From contig RSEE01000008.1 of the NCBI GenBank assembly GCA_003971905.1, forward strand, positions 372,001 through 436,000: DNA of 64,000 bases, in the 5' to 3' direction. The notes below the pieces were generated by a model. It saw nothing but the letters and a program-made list of their open reading frames with translations. It was not told the origin of the DNA and ran no database searches. The translations under genes were made by a program, and so were the position numbers. Below are positions 27,335 to 37,606 of the stretch, piece by piece; within the stretch, counting starts at the first letter, position 1, and every line of letters begins with the position of its first letter. Source of the DNA: Moniliella sp. 'wahieum' (taxonomy: Eukaryota; Basidiomycota; Moniliellomycetes; Moniliellales; Moniliellaceae).

Positions 27335-28922
27335 AAGGCATGAAAAACGAGTGGACCCACCTGTATACGAGTGGGGCGAAGAGTATGGCGACGGTGGTAA
27401 GGAGCCAACAGGTAAATAGAACAGAGGAAGAAGCACTCCAGGCGAAACGGGCGATGAATGGCCTCGTGCGGATGCGGGTATACGGCGCCAGCTAGGTAAG
27501 CGATCATACTATATCTTCTCCCTTCCATGCCACAACAGCACCTGAGGCGCCGCGCTGAGAGGGATATGAGGATCTGAGAGAGAAACTGAGCTTGAGGCCT
27601 GTGAGGCCGAGGCCTGAGGGAGGCCTCAGGCCTCAGGTCTGATTGAGAGGTTACGCGTTACGGCTGCTGTTTTTGAGAGAGGGCTTTTCTGCGGAACTGA
27701 TCGCGATGCTCGCCTAAACACCAGGCTACTGGTAGAGCAGTAGCGTTTGAAGCTTGAAGCCGGCTTGAGGTGTGTGGAGATCGTAGAAAGTTCGGTTTTG
27801 AGTTCAAAGTAAAGTACGTATATATACACGGTGAGTTCGGGCTCGGCGCTCAGGCTGAGCAGCCTTTTTAGATCTTAGGCCTTAGGCCTTAGGCCCTGAT
27901 TGCTGAGGCTCAGCCTGAGCCGCCAAGCCCCAAAGCCCCAAAGCCCCAAGCGACGTCGTCAACGCGTCAACGCGTCAACGTCGTCATCGTATTAGGGTAC
28001 GTAGGCAGAGCACACTACTTAGCGAACTTATCCGTCGGCAATTACTAGTTACTAGGGTTAGATCTTAAGATCTTCGATCTTATTAGATCGTTTGTGGATT
28101 CTCGGACTGGATGTTAGACAGGGCCAACGCTAAAAAGCTCAAAGATGCAGACTGAGTTACTGAGTGGCTAGTGGAAATGACTGGTGCCTAGCGACTAGGT
28201 GACTAGGTGACCGGTGACTAGCGATGGCCGAGTGATCGATGATCGATGTCGATGACTATTCGATCAGAGACTGATCTCTCGCAGATCGTCTCAGAACTCT
28301 AAGATCTAATCATCCGATCGACAATCTTAGATCGTAGATCTCACAGCTTAATAGGCGAGAGGTACGTACGTTAGGAATAACGCACTTCCTGTTTCGGAAA
28401 TGGGGGGGCAACCTCCGCCTGGTTAATCACCGGTCACCGAGGTAATGCGACTGGGGCATCGCGCAGCTTTTAGGCTTTACGCGTTACGCCTTTCGCTTTA
28501 CCCGCGTTATTACCGGTTACCGGTTACCATATAGCAGGGGGTACTTTGGTTATCTACTCACATGATGTGTCACACATCTCACACCACATATATCTATCCT
28601 CGGCCTCAGGCCTCATTGCAGGCCCCCCCAGCCCTCCCCCCAACCCCGTTCCCTTGGTTTTTCCCCACATCCATATCCTGCCGTCACGCTCTTTCGGCCA
28701 CAGCACCAAGTCGTTTCCTTCATTAACATATTGGAGCAGCGCTTTCTGTTTATCGAATCAGCCTCTCTCCTCATTACCACCATCCAAATACACAGTCTCT
28801 CCCCGCTTCCAGTTTTCTCATCCAGGGTGAGTACTCTCCCCCACCTTGTGGTTACTGCCACCTGACGGAATGTTGACCGGAAAGGTTCTCCACTGCCCCA
28901 CTACATCAGAAGTTATTGAACC
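27335..28922. repeat. Gene-free block of short degenerate repeats
   Basis: About 1.6 kb without a supported gene. It contains AGGCCT/GAGGCCTGAG clusters (27590-27640, 27871-27900, 28600-28622), three AAGCCCCA units (27925-27950), GTCAACGC units (27958-27985), GTGACTAGGTGACTAG units (28185-28225), GATCGATGATCGATG (28232-28250) and AGATCTTAGATC palindromes (28060-28090, 28300-28345). The last 250 bases (CT-rich, 28620-28830) may serve as promoter or leader of the following gene. Confidence 0.7.
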
Positions 28923-30758
28923 ATGACGGAAACCGTTCCCCCTCTTCCTCCCATCAGTATGTCGGAGCGAGCTCTGAACATGGCAATGACCCCACCACCC
29001 CCTCCGCCTAAGAAGAGAACAAGCTTGCTGCGTCGTGCTTCGACCCGGATACGCATGTCTCTCTTCAGCCAGTCTAGTCAAACCCAACAGCTTACCGAGC
29101 CACCCCAGGTTCAACAGGATGAAGGTTCTGCAGCTCCTGGGGTGGGAATAATGTCTTCCCTCGGTCGAGGTAGCCGACACTATTGGCACAACCATCGCCG
29201 GCCAAATACCCTGTTGGCCACGGAAAGCAGCGCAATTGGCCCCCGCGAGATGAGCGTTCTGGATGCGATGGCCGAAAGCTCTTCAAGATCTTTCCTCATG
29301 CTCCCACCTCCCCTCCCTTTGGATGCAAAGGCAAGCAGGTCGGCTTCTTCCTTCACAAGTGACGGCCTTCCCATTCCTCCTCTTGGGTTGGAGAGCAGCT
29401 CATCATACTCTGGTCCGGGAACGCCGCTATCTTGTCAGATGCTTACTCCAACGTCTACCCAATGGACTGGATATGATATGGAAGATGAGTGCACACCCTC
29501 AGCCATCACGCTACCAATGCCCTCTACCCACCATCTCATACTGAGTTGCTAAAAGCACCATTGGGGGGGTACCCGCTAGCACTTCCCATCAACAGCAAAT
29601 GTTTGGGTCCCTCTTCCCAAAATTCGCTGGGACTGCTTCCCAATTTATCTCCGACGAACAGGCACATGCTGTCTCGAGGAAACAGCGAACAAGGCAGAGT
29701 TTCCTTTCTCTCGGAGAACAAAAAGGAATCTGTTGAAGCCTGCAATGAAGTCCACGAGCAGCCCTCTTTTCGCGCACCCAATGCAAAGATGCAAACACAT
29801 ATCCTCTCGCCTGGGTCAAACTTGGATCAGCTCTATGCATTACCTCTTTTACTGGCAAAGCAATCCCGCGCACCACAAGATACTCCTCCCTCCTTGTCCA
29901 AGGGGACTGATTTTTATCTCCATCTACAAACACCTGAGAAGGGCAACCTTAAGGAAGGAGAGAAAACGCAACAATGGTCCGAAGCTGCCTCCCGTCCCTT
30001 GTGTAATAATGCTTCATCCGATCCACACTACTTGACATCTTTTTCAGCGTTGTCGGACGACACGTTTCCTGCTTTATCACGTCCACCGCCCAAGATTTCG
30101 CACCCATCTGAAGTAGCAGACGACTTGCATGACCGCAACAGCATCCGCCATGTCAGTCGAGGGTGGAGCGATTGTTTCTCTGACTTCGATGGGAGCCCCA
30201 CATTGTTACCGTCAAGTCACGGAAGTGTCATGCGGCCTTTTTGCAATAATGAGTGCGAACCCGACAGTGGTCTTGCATCGATGCGAGCACAAGTATCAGA
30301 AGAACCATCGGTCGAGGCATGGTCCAACAAGGAGGCGTTCGATGCGGAAGAGCAGGCGGCCATTGCTCATGCTCGCAACGAAACCCTGAAGAAACTCATT
30401 GGTTACAAAGCAGGCCCAGTACTGCGCAAGTCACCATCTTCATCCGTGACCCCCAACCACTCCTCTCATATGGATTCCTCCACAAGAACCTATCATCTAT
30501 GCTGACCGTACACCAGGTTCCCCTTCATGGAAAATGCTTTTGTCCACGTTGGCGTCTCCGATTCCTGACTCATCTGATGCCATGGATTCCGGGGAGGTCC
30601 GTGTTCAAGAGCACTTACCGACCATCGCGCCAGGGCCCTCACTTGCTCGTCTGCGGCTTTCCCATCGTTCACTATCCAAGACTACTGCAGGGGCAGGAGC
30701 GATGGGAGAGTTCCCCGACCGGCCCTTGGTGCTTGGCTCACCATTTGGTTCACCCTAA
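28923..30758 (+). CDS. Hypothetical Ser/Pro-rich protein
   Basis: Not recognised. ATG 28923 (AACCATGACG) opens a proline-rich start (PPLPPIS, PPPPPPKKR) and a short basic stretch (LLRRASTRIRM). Long Ser/Thr/Pro-rich, probably disordered segments follow. The coding character passes from one frame to another near 29500 and again near 30460, as in its neighbours, giving about 600 residues in total. A short, more ordered helix-like segment, EEQAAIAHARNETLKKLIGY, lies at about 30345. There is no signal peptide or membrane span. It sits between the chitin synthase and a mobile-element zone. The stop at 30756-30758 is provisional because another frame stays open beyond it. Confidence 0.5.
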
Positions 30759-31610
30759 TGCACGCCTTTGGTCTGCACGCCTACAATATGCCCTGCTCAT
30801 CCTAAGGCGGCCATCCGGCTCAATTGACCGCCGTCCCCACCTCTGCATCAGGGGTTACTTATCCGCTCCTACCTTACGGACAGAGGGACATAATATGAAT
30901 TTCACTTCAAGTCCTTCTGCCGGCTATGAAAGCAACCCTCCCGCTTATATGCCATGCGCCTTGGTTACTCTCGCTGTACTAGACTCTTTCCCATCCGTGT
31001 CTCCTCCCCCACGCTTTCCCTACCATTCCCGTCTTATCTCCAGCCTCTCTCTCGACCAAGACATCTTGTTGATTATACAATAATACGCAAGAATTCACCA
31101 CTGGCTGGAAGAAACGGCACAGCCGCCGAGCCACCTGCGGTGATGGGGTTTTCCCTCCATTTCTCTATCGATGTCCGCTCGCGTTTCCTCGTTTCCGTCC
31201 ACACGTTCTCTCAATCTCTTGTATCTATGCCCTTGCCGCGTACTTTAGCGGCTACAGAATCTGTTTGTTGTTGATTGAATTCTTCTCTTTTTGCCTCTCC
31301 TTATATCACAGAAAGCATTCAATTGTTGATCGTAGTTAATGGAAGGCTTGAGCTCTTTCGGTGAGCTTGAGCTTTAGTTGAGTGCGCGTTCAGCGTATTT
31401 TTCGCGTTCGTGAGAGGTGGACCTGTGAGAGCACCTGATGGAGTAGGTGTATATTTCATTGAGATCTGTTGACATTGGCATATCTGATGCATGCGATGGC
31501 CATATGTTGATAACCTCGATGTCCGAACATATCGACCATGCCCCATTGAAAAAGGAAGAGGCTTCCGACGTGGTGTGCATCTTCCAGCGTCAAGTTTCTA
31601 TAGTTCCACG
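30759..31610. other. Intergenic region before repeat zone
   Basis: The first part may include the true 3' end of the Ser/Pro-rich gene. Then comes AT-richer DNA with a pyrimidine-rich segment (30990-31060, 31270-31310). No gene was recognised. Confidence 0.5.
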
Positions 31611-31775
31611 AGGAGACCACCGGGCCTACGCGGCCCGGTCTGCTGTGTCGCCACCTTAGCCACCGTTCCACGCTGGAACCCGTCTACGCTGGAAAGACGA
31701 AATCATATCACCGATACGCGCTGGTGGGTGGCTGGGAACGTGGCAGGGGGCATGCTGATGTAGAAAGTGCACAGG
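31611..31775 (+). repeat. Dispersed repeat R2, copy a
   Basis: Shares with 58599-58783, in the same orientation, the GGAGAC/AACCACCGGGCC start, the CCACC(G/T)TAGCCACCGTTCCAC middle and the GAACGTGGCA...GCTGATGTA.AAAGTGCACAGG end. The start can fold (ACCGGGC...GCCCGGT). It directly abuts LINE copy 1. No coding potential was seen. Confidence 0.7.
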
Positions 31776-32649
31776 CGTTTCCCACGGCAATAGCTGAGCC
31801 ACAACTGGCTCTCCGCCATTCCGTCCGTCCCGTACCTCAAGCTCTCTGATCAGCAGGTCCAGGTTGGTCTCCAGCTCCGCACGTTGTGCCGCACCACGCG
31901 CAGCATATGCAAGTGCGGTGCCATGTCCTCGCTGGAGCACATCATGTCTTGTACCCGCACCCAGGCCAAGTTTAGTGCGTTGCATGAGGCAGTGCGGGAG
32001 CCCATTCTCCAGCTCATTCGCTCCATCCCCGACACTCACGTCCGCAACGCACCTATGGTGGAGGACGAGGATGGGACGAGGCGCGGACGGAAGGCACAGC
32101 GCACCGATTACCGCGTGATGGGGCCCGGAGCACTGGGAGGAACCGGAATGGAGGTAGACCACACGCTGCGCGACACGGGATCGCAGGAGGCGCAGAGCGC
32201 GTACCGGCGGTGGTACACGAGAGCACTGCGTCGCCTTTGGAACGCCGGGAGAAGGAACTGCTTCGGCTGCTTAAACAAGCAGAATGCGACAAGAACGCCA
32301 AGTACCAGGGACGCACTCAAGAGCCGTTTTTCCCCCTGGTTTTGACGACGCGAGGATACTACGGCACCAAGACAGCGGGCAAGTTGTTACGCATTGGAAG
32401 GAGTTGGCTACTAAGTCTCAGTGAAAATGGTTCCTCGCTCGGATGTCAACCACGTTCATCCGTGTCCACACGCGCTTCCTAGGGTACGGGACCGGATGGC
32501 GTGAGCCGGAGGGTCCTGATATCCTGGCGATCCCCCTGGTTCCTTGACCTTAGTGGCGCTTCCAAGTAACCCCCGCAAGATGAACGGTTCGGTTTAGACG
32601 TAGCGTTCCCCCTGTCCCAGCCTTAGGCTCTGTCAATGATATGGATTCA
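31776..32649 (+). mobile_element. LINE-like (non-LTR) retroelement, 3' part, copy 1
   Basis: Carries the end of a reverse-transcriptase-type ORF: a CKCG-x6-H-x3-C zinc finger (CKCGAMSSLEHIMSC), the typical motif after the RT domain of non-LTR elements. It is followed by a charged C-terminal region (LERREKEL, RTQEPFF, FIRVHTRFLGYGTGWREPEG) and a 3' tail ending near TGTCAATGATATGGATTCA. The RT core itself is absent, so the copy is 5'-truncated, and the ORF is interrupted. Two other copies in the window share the same 3' end, at 32758-33068 and 57727-58491. Element family assignment rests on the zinc finger and the shared 3' end with variable 5' truncation. Confidence 0.75.
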
Positions 32650-33068
32650 GAAGGGGAGATGTGCATCCGCCTGGCTGCGCCCACCTGGAACGCGCCGGGT
32701 GGAACGTGCCAGGTGGCATGCTTGCGTAATTTTACGTAAAGAAAAAAACGGGGTCTCTTGAATTCATATCATTGACAGAGCTTAAGGCTGGGACAGGGGG
32801 AACGCTACGTCTAAACCGAACCGTTCATCTTGCGGGGGTTACTTGGAAGCGCCACTAAGGTCAAGGAACCAGGGGGATCGCCAGGATATCAGGACCCTCC
32901 GGCTCACGCCATCCGGTCCCGTACCTAGGAAGCGCGTGTGGACACGGATGAACGTGGTTGACATCCGAGCGAGGAACCATTTTCACTGAGACTTAGTAGC
33001 CAACTCCTTCCAATGCGTAAACAACTTGCCCGCTGTCTTGGTGCCGTAGTATCCTCGCGTCGTCAAAA
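32339..33068. repeat. Inverted repeat formed by two LINE 3' ends
   Basis: Arms 32339-32649 and 32758-33068 (311 nt each) are near-perfect reverse complements around a 108-nt spacer. They are the 3' ends of two LINE-like copies placed tail to tail. The spacer contains a GGAACGTGCCAGGTGGCATGCT segment (32695-32716) resembling the end of repeat R2. Confidence 0.88.
32758..33068 (-). mobile_element. LINE-like retroelement, 3' end only, copy 2
   Basis: Reverse complement of the last 311 nt of copy 1, beginning at GAATTCATATCATTGACAG and ending at CGTCAAAAC. It is strongly 5'-truncated, with only the C-terminal codons and the 3' tail present, as is usual for LINE insertions. Confidence 0.75.
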
Positions 33069-34555
33069 CTTTATACGCGAGGGTGCAAAGAAATCCGCCA
33101 ACGACCCTACTGCCCTCCGACCTGCACGTGACAGGGGGGGCGCTGGCTACGCCAATAATCGGGCATATGACAGAGTCGCGTCGACGCGTCCTCCACCCCC
33201 TTAAAATGCCCCCTACCCGTGCTCACTGGCGGTGTCCTCATTGCACTCGCACCCGGTGTCCCTTCAATCCACGCCCACCGTTGTGCCGCCACTGCCGTCG
33301 CCCCAAGACTGCCGACTCCCCACAATGATTATTTTCGCAAGACGGATGACCACCCGACGCGTCTCTGACTGGCTCAAAGGGGGGCGGTGGGGTGCAAAGA
33401 GTAACCGTGGCACAAGGCGGAGTGGTGGAGCAAGGAGGAGATGTGGAGAGCAATTGAGGGGGGGGGGGCAAGGGGGGACAAGAAGTGGAGGGGGACAAAG
33501 GGGATCGGTGGATGGTGGGCTCGATCCTTACCCTGGGCCCTGCCAGGAGGCTCTCACCCAGGTTGAGGGGTACAATCCCTTAGGTGAAGGACTCACGGTA
33601 GTTTCGGGTTTGAGCTATTTGGTGGCGTGAATCCGAGGCGGCTGTACGCGTGGCAAGGCTGCGTATGCGCCGGCTTGGAGGTAGTAACGTGTCTGAAGCC
33701 TCCGCGGCTCAGAGACGGGTAGAGGCAGTGGAGGACAAACCCTGCCAGGGCTGAGGCTGGGCAGGGGCGGCTGTCGACGTAGCTGTGAAAGGAACCTACG
33801 CAATATATGCTGTGGTAGGGGGAATCGACGCCGCTGAAGCAAGGCTCGCGCGACTGGGGGATGGAAAGCTGGAGAGGACGAGGTTGGATAATGAAGAGAT
33901 GAGGCAGCTAAGTGGGGACGAGAGGCTGCCTGCATTATACTCGACCAGTTGGCCGGAAACCGTCATGGGATGGACAAGAAAGGCGGTGGGAAGGCACGAG
34001 AATGGAAGGTGGGATAAAGGATCCTTCAGACAGGCGTGAAGGCAAAGGGGTGAGCCACAAGTCTTCAACTGAGCAACATCTGAAGGAAAGGAGACAGGAG
34101 AGAGAGAAGGGAGATAATGGAGCGAGCAGGGCGTGCGCGGCCTGCGAGCGGAACTCTTTCGACCGGCTAAGCGAGAGAGTCACCGATTTACTGAGGAGTG
34201 CAGGGGAGGCCTAGCACTACGTACTACCCCCCAACAGAAGCAAGCGGAGGCTGCGAACACACTAAGAAATCATCCGTGATAGCACTTCCTCGTACCCTCA
34301 TATATCGTGCCCCATAGCTTTTGAGCACCTGTGATTCGGTCAGCGCCGGTTATTAAATAGCCGGTAATTTCGGTTAGTGCAGGCCGTGCTTTTTTATTTG
34401 TTTCAGCACGTTTGCCCCACCGCCCATGTCGCTTGGGGCGGATACAAACGGGTGCGAGTGCCGTTGGCCACACCGAAATTTAAGCCCCACCTTTCCCTGC
34501 TCACGCTGACGACATACCACCACCTTGCCTACCCTTTCCAACACCATCAACCACA
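33069..34555. other. Unassigned region between LINE fragments and HMG-CoA lyase
   Basis: No host gene was recognised. At 33206-33328 a small plus frame encodes a zinc-ribbon-like WRCPHC...CPF...PPLCRHC segment, possibly the start of a mobile-element protein. A G-rich low-complexity stretch spans 33380-33500. Another open plus frame runs about 33750-34039 (VKGTYAIYAVVGGIDAAEAR) with no recognised family. The last 250 bases form the HMG-CoA lyase upstream region. Confidence 0.45.
33206..33328 (+). CDS. Small zinc-ribbon-like ORF (40 codons)
   Basis: ATG 33206 opens MPPTRAHWRCPHC, followed by CPF and LCRHC, giving a CxxC...C...CxxC spacing. It lies 140 bp beyond LINE copy 2 in gene-poor DNA, so it could be the 5' piece of another mobile element. 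There is no homologue I can name. Confidence 0.25.
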   Translation: MPPTRAHWRCPHCTRTRCPFNPRPPLCRHCRRPKTADSPQ

Positions 34556-35660
34556 ATGCCGGTCTTGCCCAGTGCAGCTTTCCTTCGGCTTCCACGCGTC
34601 GCATATTCATCGCTTGCGCGCCGGTCACTCGCTACTGCCACGGGGGCAACCAACTTCATCAAGGTCAGTAGCTCTCGCTGCCAACCAACATGCACCTCTT
34701 CGACCGTATACGTCTAACCTGGCCGCACAGATAGTTGAGGTTTCACCCCGTGATGGCCTGCAAAATGAAAAGAAAATCGTCCCCACCGATGTCAAGCTGG
34801 AACTCATCAACCGCCTGGCAGCAGCGGGATGCAAGACGATCGAGGCTGGCGCATTCGTATCACCCAAATGGGTTCCGCAAATGGGCGATACAGAAACCCT
34901 TTTGCGTCAGCTCGTACCTCAAAAAGGTGTTTCCTACCCTGTCCTCGTCCCTAACGGCAAAGGCCTTGACAAACTGCTTGCTCTCTTGGCGGAGCCTGCG
35001 CTGGCCGCGCGCCCCCCACCCAAGAAATCGCCATCTTCACCGCTGCTACGGATTCCTTTACTAGGGCCAACACTAACTGCACCGTGAGAGAAAGCTTGGA
35101 TCGATGCAAAGAGGTGGCTCAAAGAGCCTTGAACGCCAACCTGGCTGTGCGGGGGTATGTGTCGGTGGTTGCTGTCTGCCCATACGAGGGCAAAGTCGCT
35201 CCTGAGCAAGTGGCCCACGTGGCACGCGAATTGGGAGATGGGCTGCTACGAGGTTTCTTTAGGCGACACAACGGGCGCTGGGACACCAGATCAAATGTTG
35301 AAGGTGTTGGAAGCATGCGAACAGAGCGGTGTACCCACCTCCAAGCTTGCTGGTCATTGCCACAATACATTTGGGACGGGGTTGGCCAACGTCCTCGCCC
35401 TCGCTGAGGCAGGGGTACGTACCTTTGACTCATCTGTCGCGAGCTTAGGGGGGTGCCCCTACTCCCCTGGCGCCACCGGAAACGTGGACACGGAGAGTCT
35501 GGTCTATGCTTTCCATGCTCAAGGCTACCAAACCGGAATCGATCTCCCTGCCTTAGCCCACATTGGGGAGTGGGTGTCGCAAGCAATTGGCCGTCCGAAT
35601 GCTTCCTTGGCTGGGCGCGCCCTTTTAGCCCGGGAAAGAGCCAACAAACCAAAGCTATAA
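34556..35660 (+). CDS. Hydroxymethylglutaryl-CoA lyase
   Basis: Mitochondrial enzyme that cleaves HMG-CoA to acetoacetate and acetyl-CoA, the last step of leucine breakdown. ATG 34556 gives an Arg/Ser/Ala-rich presequence (FLRLPRVAYSSLARRSLATA). Intron 34664..34730 (GTCAGT, branch CTAAC) joins NFIK to IVEVSPRDGLQNEKK. Family motifs are EAGAFVSPKWVPQMGDT, SLGDTTGAGTP, the metal-site region GHCHNTFGTGLANVL and the signature SLGGCPYSPGATGNVDTE. Where many family members have HCHDT this one has HCHNT. The frame changes near 35015 (in a C run) and near 35240. Confidence 0.93.
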
Positions 35661-36174
35661 CTGTCCACCGTCCAAGCGCGACAGGGTGATCAATGCATTC
35701 ATAAATGTGCTGTGCTCTCGTCATCCCAATCAGCTGGTCATCGAGGAGACGATAGCAGCCCTTCTTCAAGGTACAGCCTGGCGCGGAGCGAAATGGACAA
35801 GGTGCAACGTTTTTGCAATGCACTCAGTATATGTGCCTTCCGCACGAGGCAAGATGCAATCACTCTTCGAACGGCACCGATACTGCGCACACATGAAGTC
35901 ACTATAGATGCACACAACGTAACCCTTGCGAAACGGCCATGTCGGCTCAGCTATTCACACAGCGTGCACGCTTCTCATGGTTTTTTTGTGGTGGTCAGTA
36001 CTCAGTGGCGACGGCTAACCCGCTCACATCAATCATCTGGGGTGGGCGAATGCCCGACAGAGACAATCCGTATACACCTGAACTGATAAGCTGGAGAAAT
36101 TGGATACAGATTGTCTACTGTGAAGAGTACTACGACAAAATTGTCATATAATGTGTTTCTGACCATAAAGTACT
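35661..36174. other. Intergenic region between convergent genes
   Basis: The 3' flanks of HMG-CoA lyase and eL8. No gene, RNA or clear repeat was seen. Confidence 0.6.
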
Positions 36175-37359
36175 CTAGTTGTTCTCAAGCGCAGCAACCG
36201 TGGTGCCAGCGGCCTTGGCGCGCTTGCGCAACTTGTCGGCCGACTTGTTGCCGCGCACACCGCCACCCCAATGGCGACGGCTCTCTCGTACTTGTCAACG
36301 TAGTTGGCCTTGGCAGCTGCCACAAGGTTGGCCAGCTCGCGTTGGTCCTCAGCACGGACATCCTGAACGACGGCGATAGCTGCGGTCTTCTTGTGAACAA
36401 CCTGGCCAAGACGAGCTTTGCCACCCTTGACAATCACCCAGGGGATGCCCATCTTGCGGCAAAGAGCGGGCACGGCAACGACCAACTCGATAGGGTCAAC
36501 ATCGTCGGCAAGAACGACAAGGGAAGCCTTCTGGCTTCGATGAGAGCAATCGAGTGGTTGAGACCGTACTTGACAAAAAGGGGCTTCTTGCCGTCGGCCT
36601 TGAGGTCGGCCTTCTTGCCAGCCGCCACATCGGCAGCCACTGCTGCCAGACGAGCCTTTCTCCTGTTTGCTCTCAGGACGGTACTTGTTCAGCAACTTGA
36701 ACAGGGCAGTGGCAGTGTTCTTGTCAAGCGTGTTGCTGAACTGAGCACGCAAGGAGGGACCTTCAAACGCGAGTTGAGGATGACACGTTGACGCTGGAGG
36801 CGGATGTACTCGGGCCACTTGACGAAGCGAGTCAATCGCGGGCCGGTTGAATGTTCTGGCCCCAATGCCAAAGTGCCGAGGACGGCCTCAAACAAGGGGT
36901 TGGCCTGCTTCTTGGACGCAGACGAGGCGGCCTTCAGGTTCGAAGGGAGCTTGGGGTTCTTCTTGCTGGGAGCCTAAGAAAATCAAGCACAAATAAATCA
37001 TGTCAGCAATGCGAACGAAAAAAGAAAGGAGCGTGGATCATTGAGCAGGGGGGTGTGGATTCCCAAGCCCGGCGTCGCACACGCCGGACCCCCTTACATC
37101 CCCATCGTGCCAGGCTCGATGGGAATGGCTCTAACCGGAAGACTCGCATCGAAATTGGCGTCTCCCCATACGGGTACTAGTTCAATTCGTACAAGGCCTT
37201 CCCCACATCAACTTCAACACTTGGAGCGTAGCTCCAAGCTCAGCTGTCCTTTCTAGCCCTTCCCTCTGAGGGTGTGAGCATGACCTGCGGGCAGTAAGGT
37301 GCAGGCGAGAGTTGAGGTAGATGGGTGTGTCAAGAACGGCGATTGACAACACCTACCAT
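36175..37359 (-). CDS. RPL8: 60S ribosomal protein eL8 (L8/L7a)
   Basis: Large-subunit ribosomal protein of the L7Ae/L30e/S12e family. The main exon (36175..36973) starts [16 protein letters not shown] and contains [66 protein letters not shown] and the tail [16 protein letters not shown]. The start codon is inferred at 37359..37357, where ATG is followed at once by GTAGGTG. That makes a 383-nt first intron ending CTTAG at 36974. It is the only ATG|GT junction I found within 400 bases upstream. Three frame changes fall in conserved blocks (about 36655 in an A run, 36535 and 36750). Confidence 0.88.
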
Positions 37360-37606
37360 ATCGAGTGTCGAGACAAAGGTGGGGTGGGAAAGATGGGTAA
37401 GGGAGGCGGATGCAGACAATCCACTTTATGCCTTAGCCCCAAAAATTCGCCGCAGCACCAACAACCCTACCGCTACGGGTGGAATTCCGCCGTCAAATTT
37501 CGGCCATGTGTGGAATGAAGCCGTTGCACCGATGTCCCAAAAAGTTCTCTTCCTCTCCCCCCCCGTCGTCCCGCCACGAATCCTCACCTCAAGCACCCAG
37601 CTACAA
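37360..37606. promoter_or_regulatory. Short divergent upstream region eL8-RPA49
   Basis: About 250 bp separate the inferred eL8 start from the RPA49 start, so a ribosomal protein gene and an RNA polymerase I subunit gene probably share a promoter. The region contains GGTAAGGGAGG- and CCCCCCC-type runs but no TATA box. Confidence 0.45.

Noticed and set aside
27335-28922. Subtelomeric or satellite array
   Set aside because: Units are short, mixed and degenerate. There is no telomere repeat, and genes continue on both sides.
31611-31775. R2 as the 5' part of the LINE
   Set aside because: At the second locus R2 lies in the opposite orientation relative to the LINE and about 110 bp away, so the two are separate repeats.
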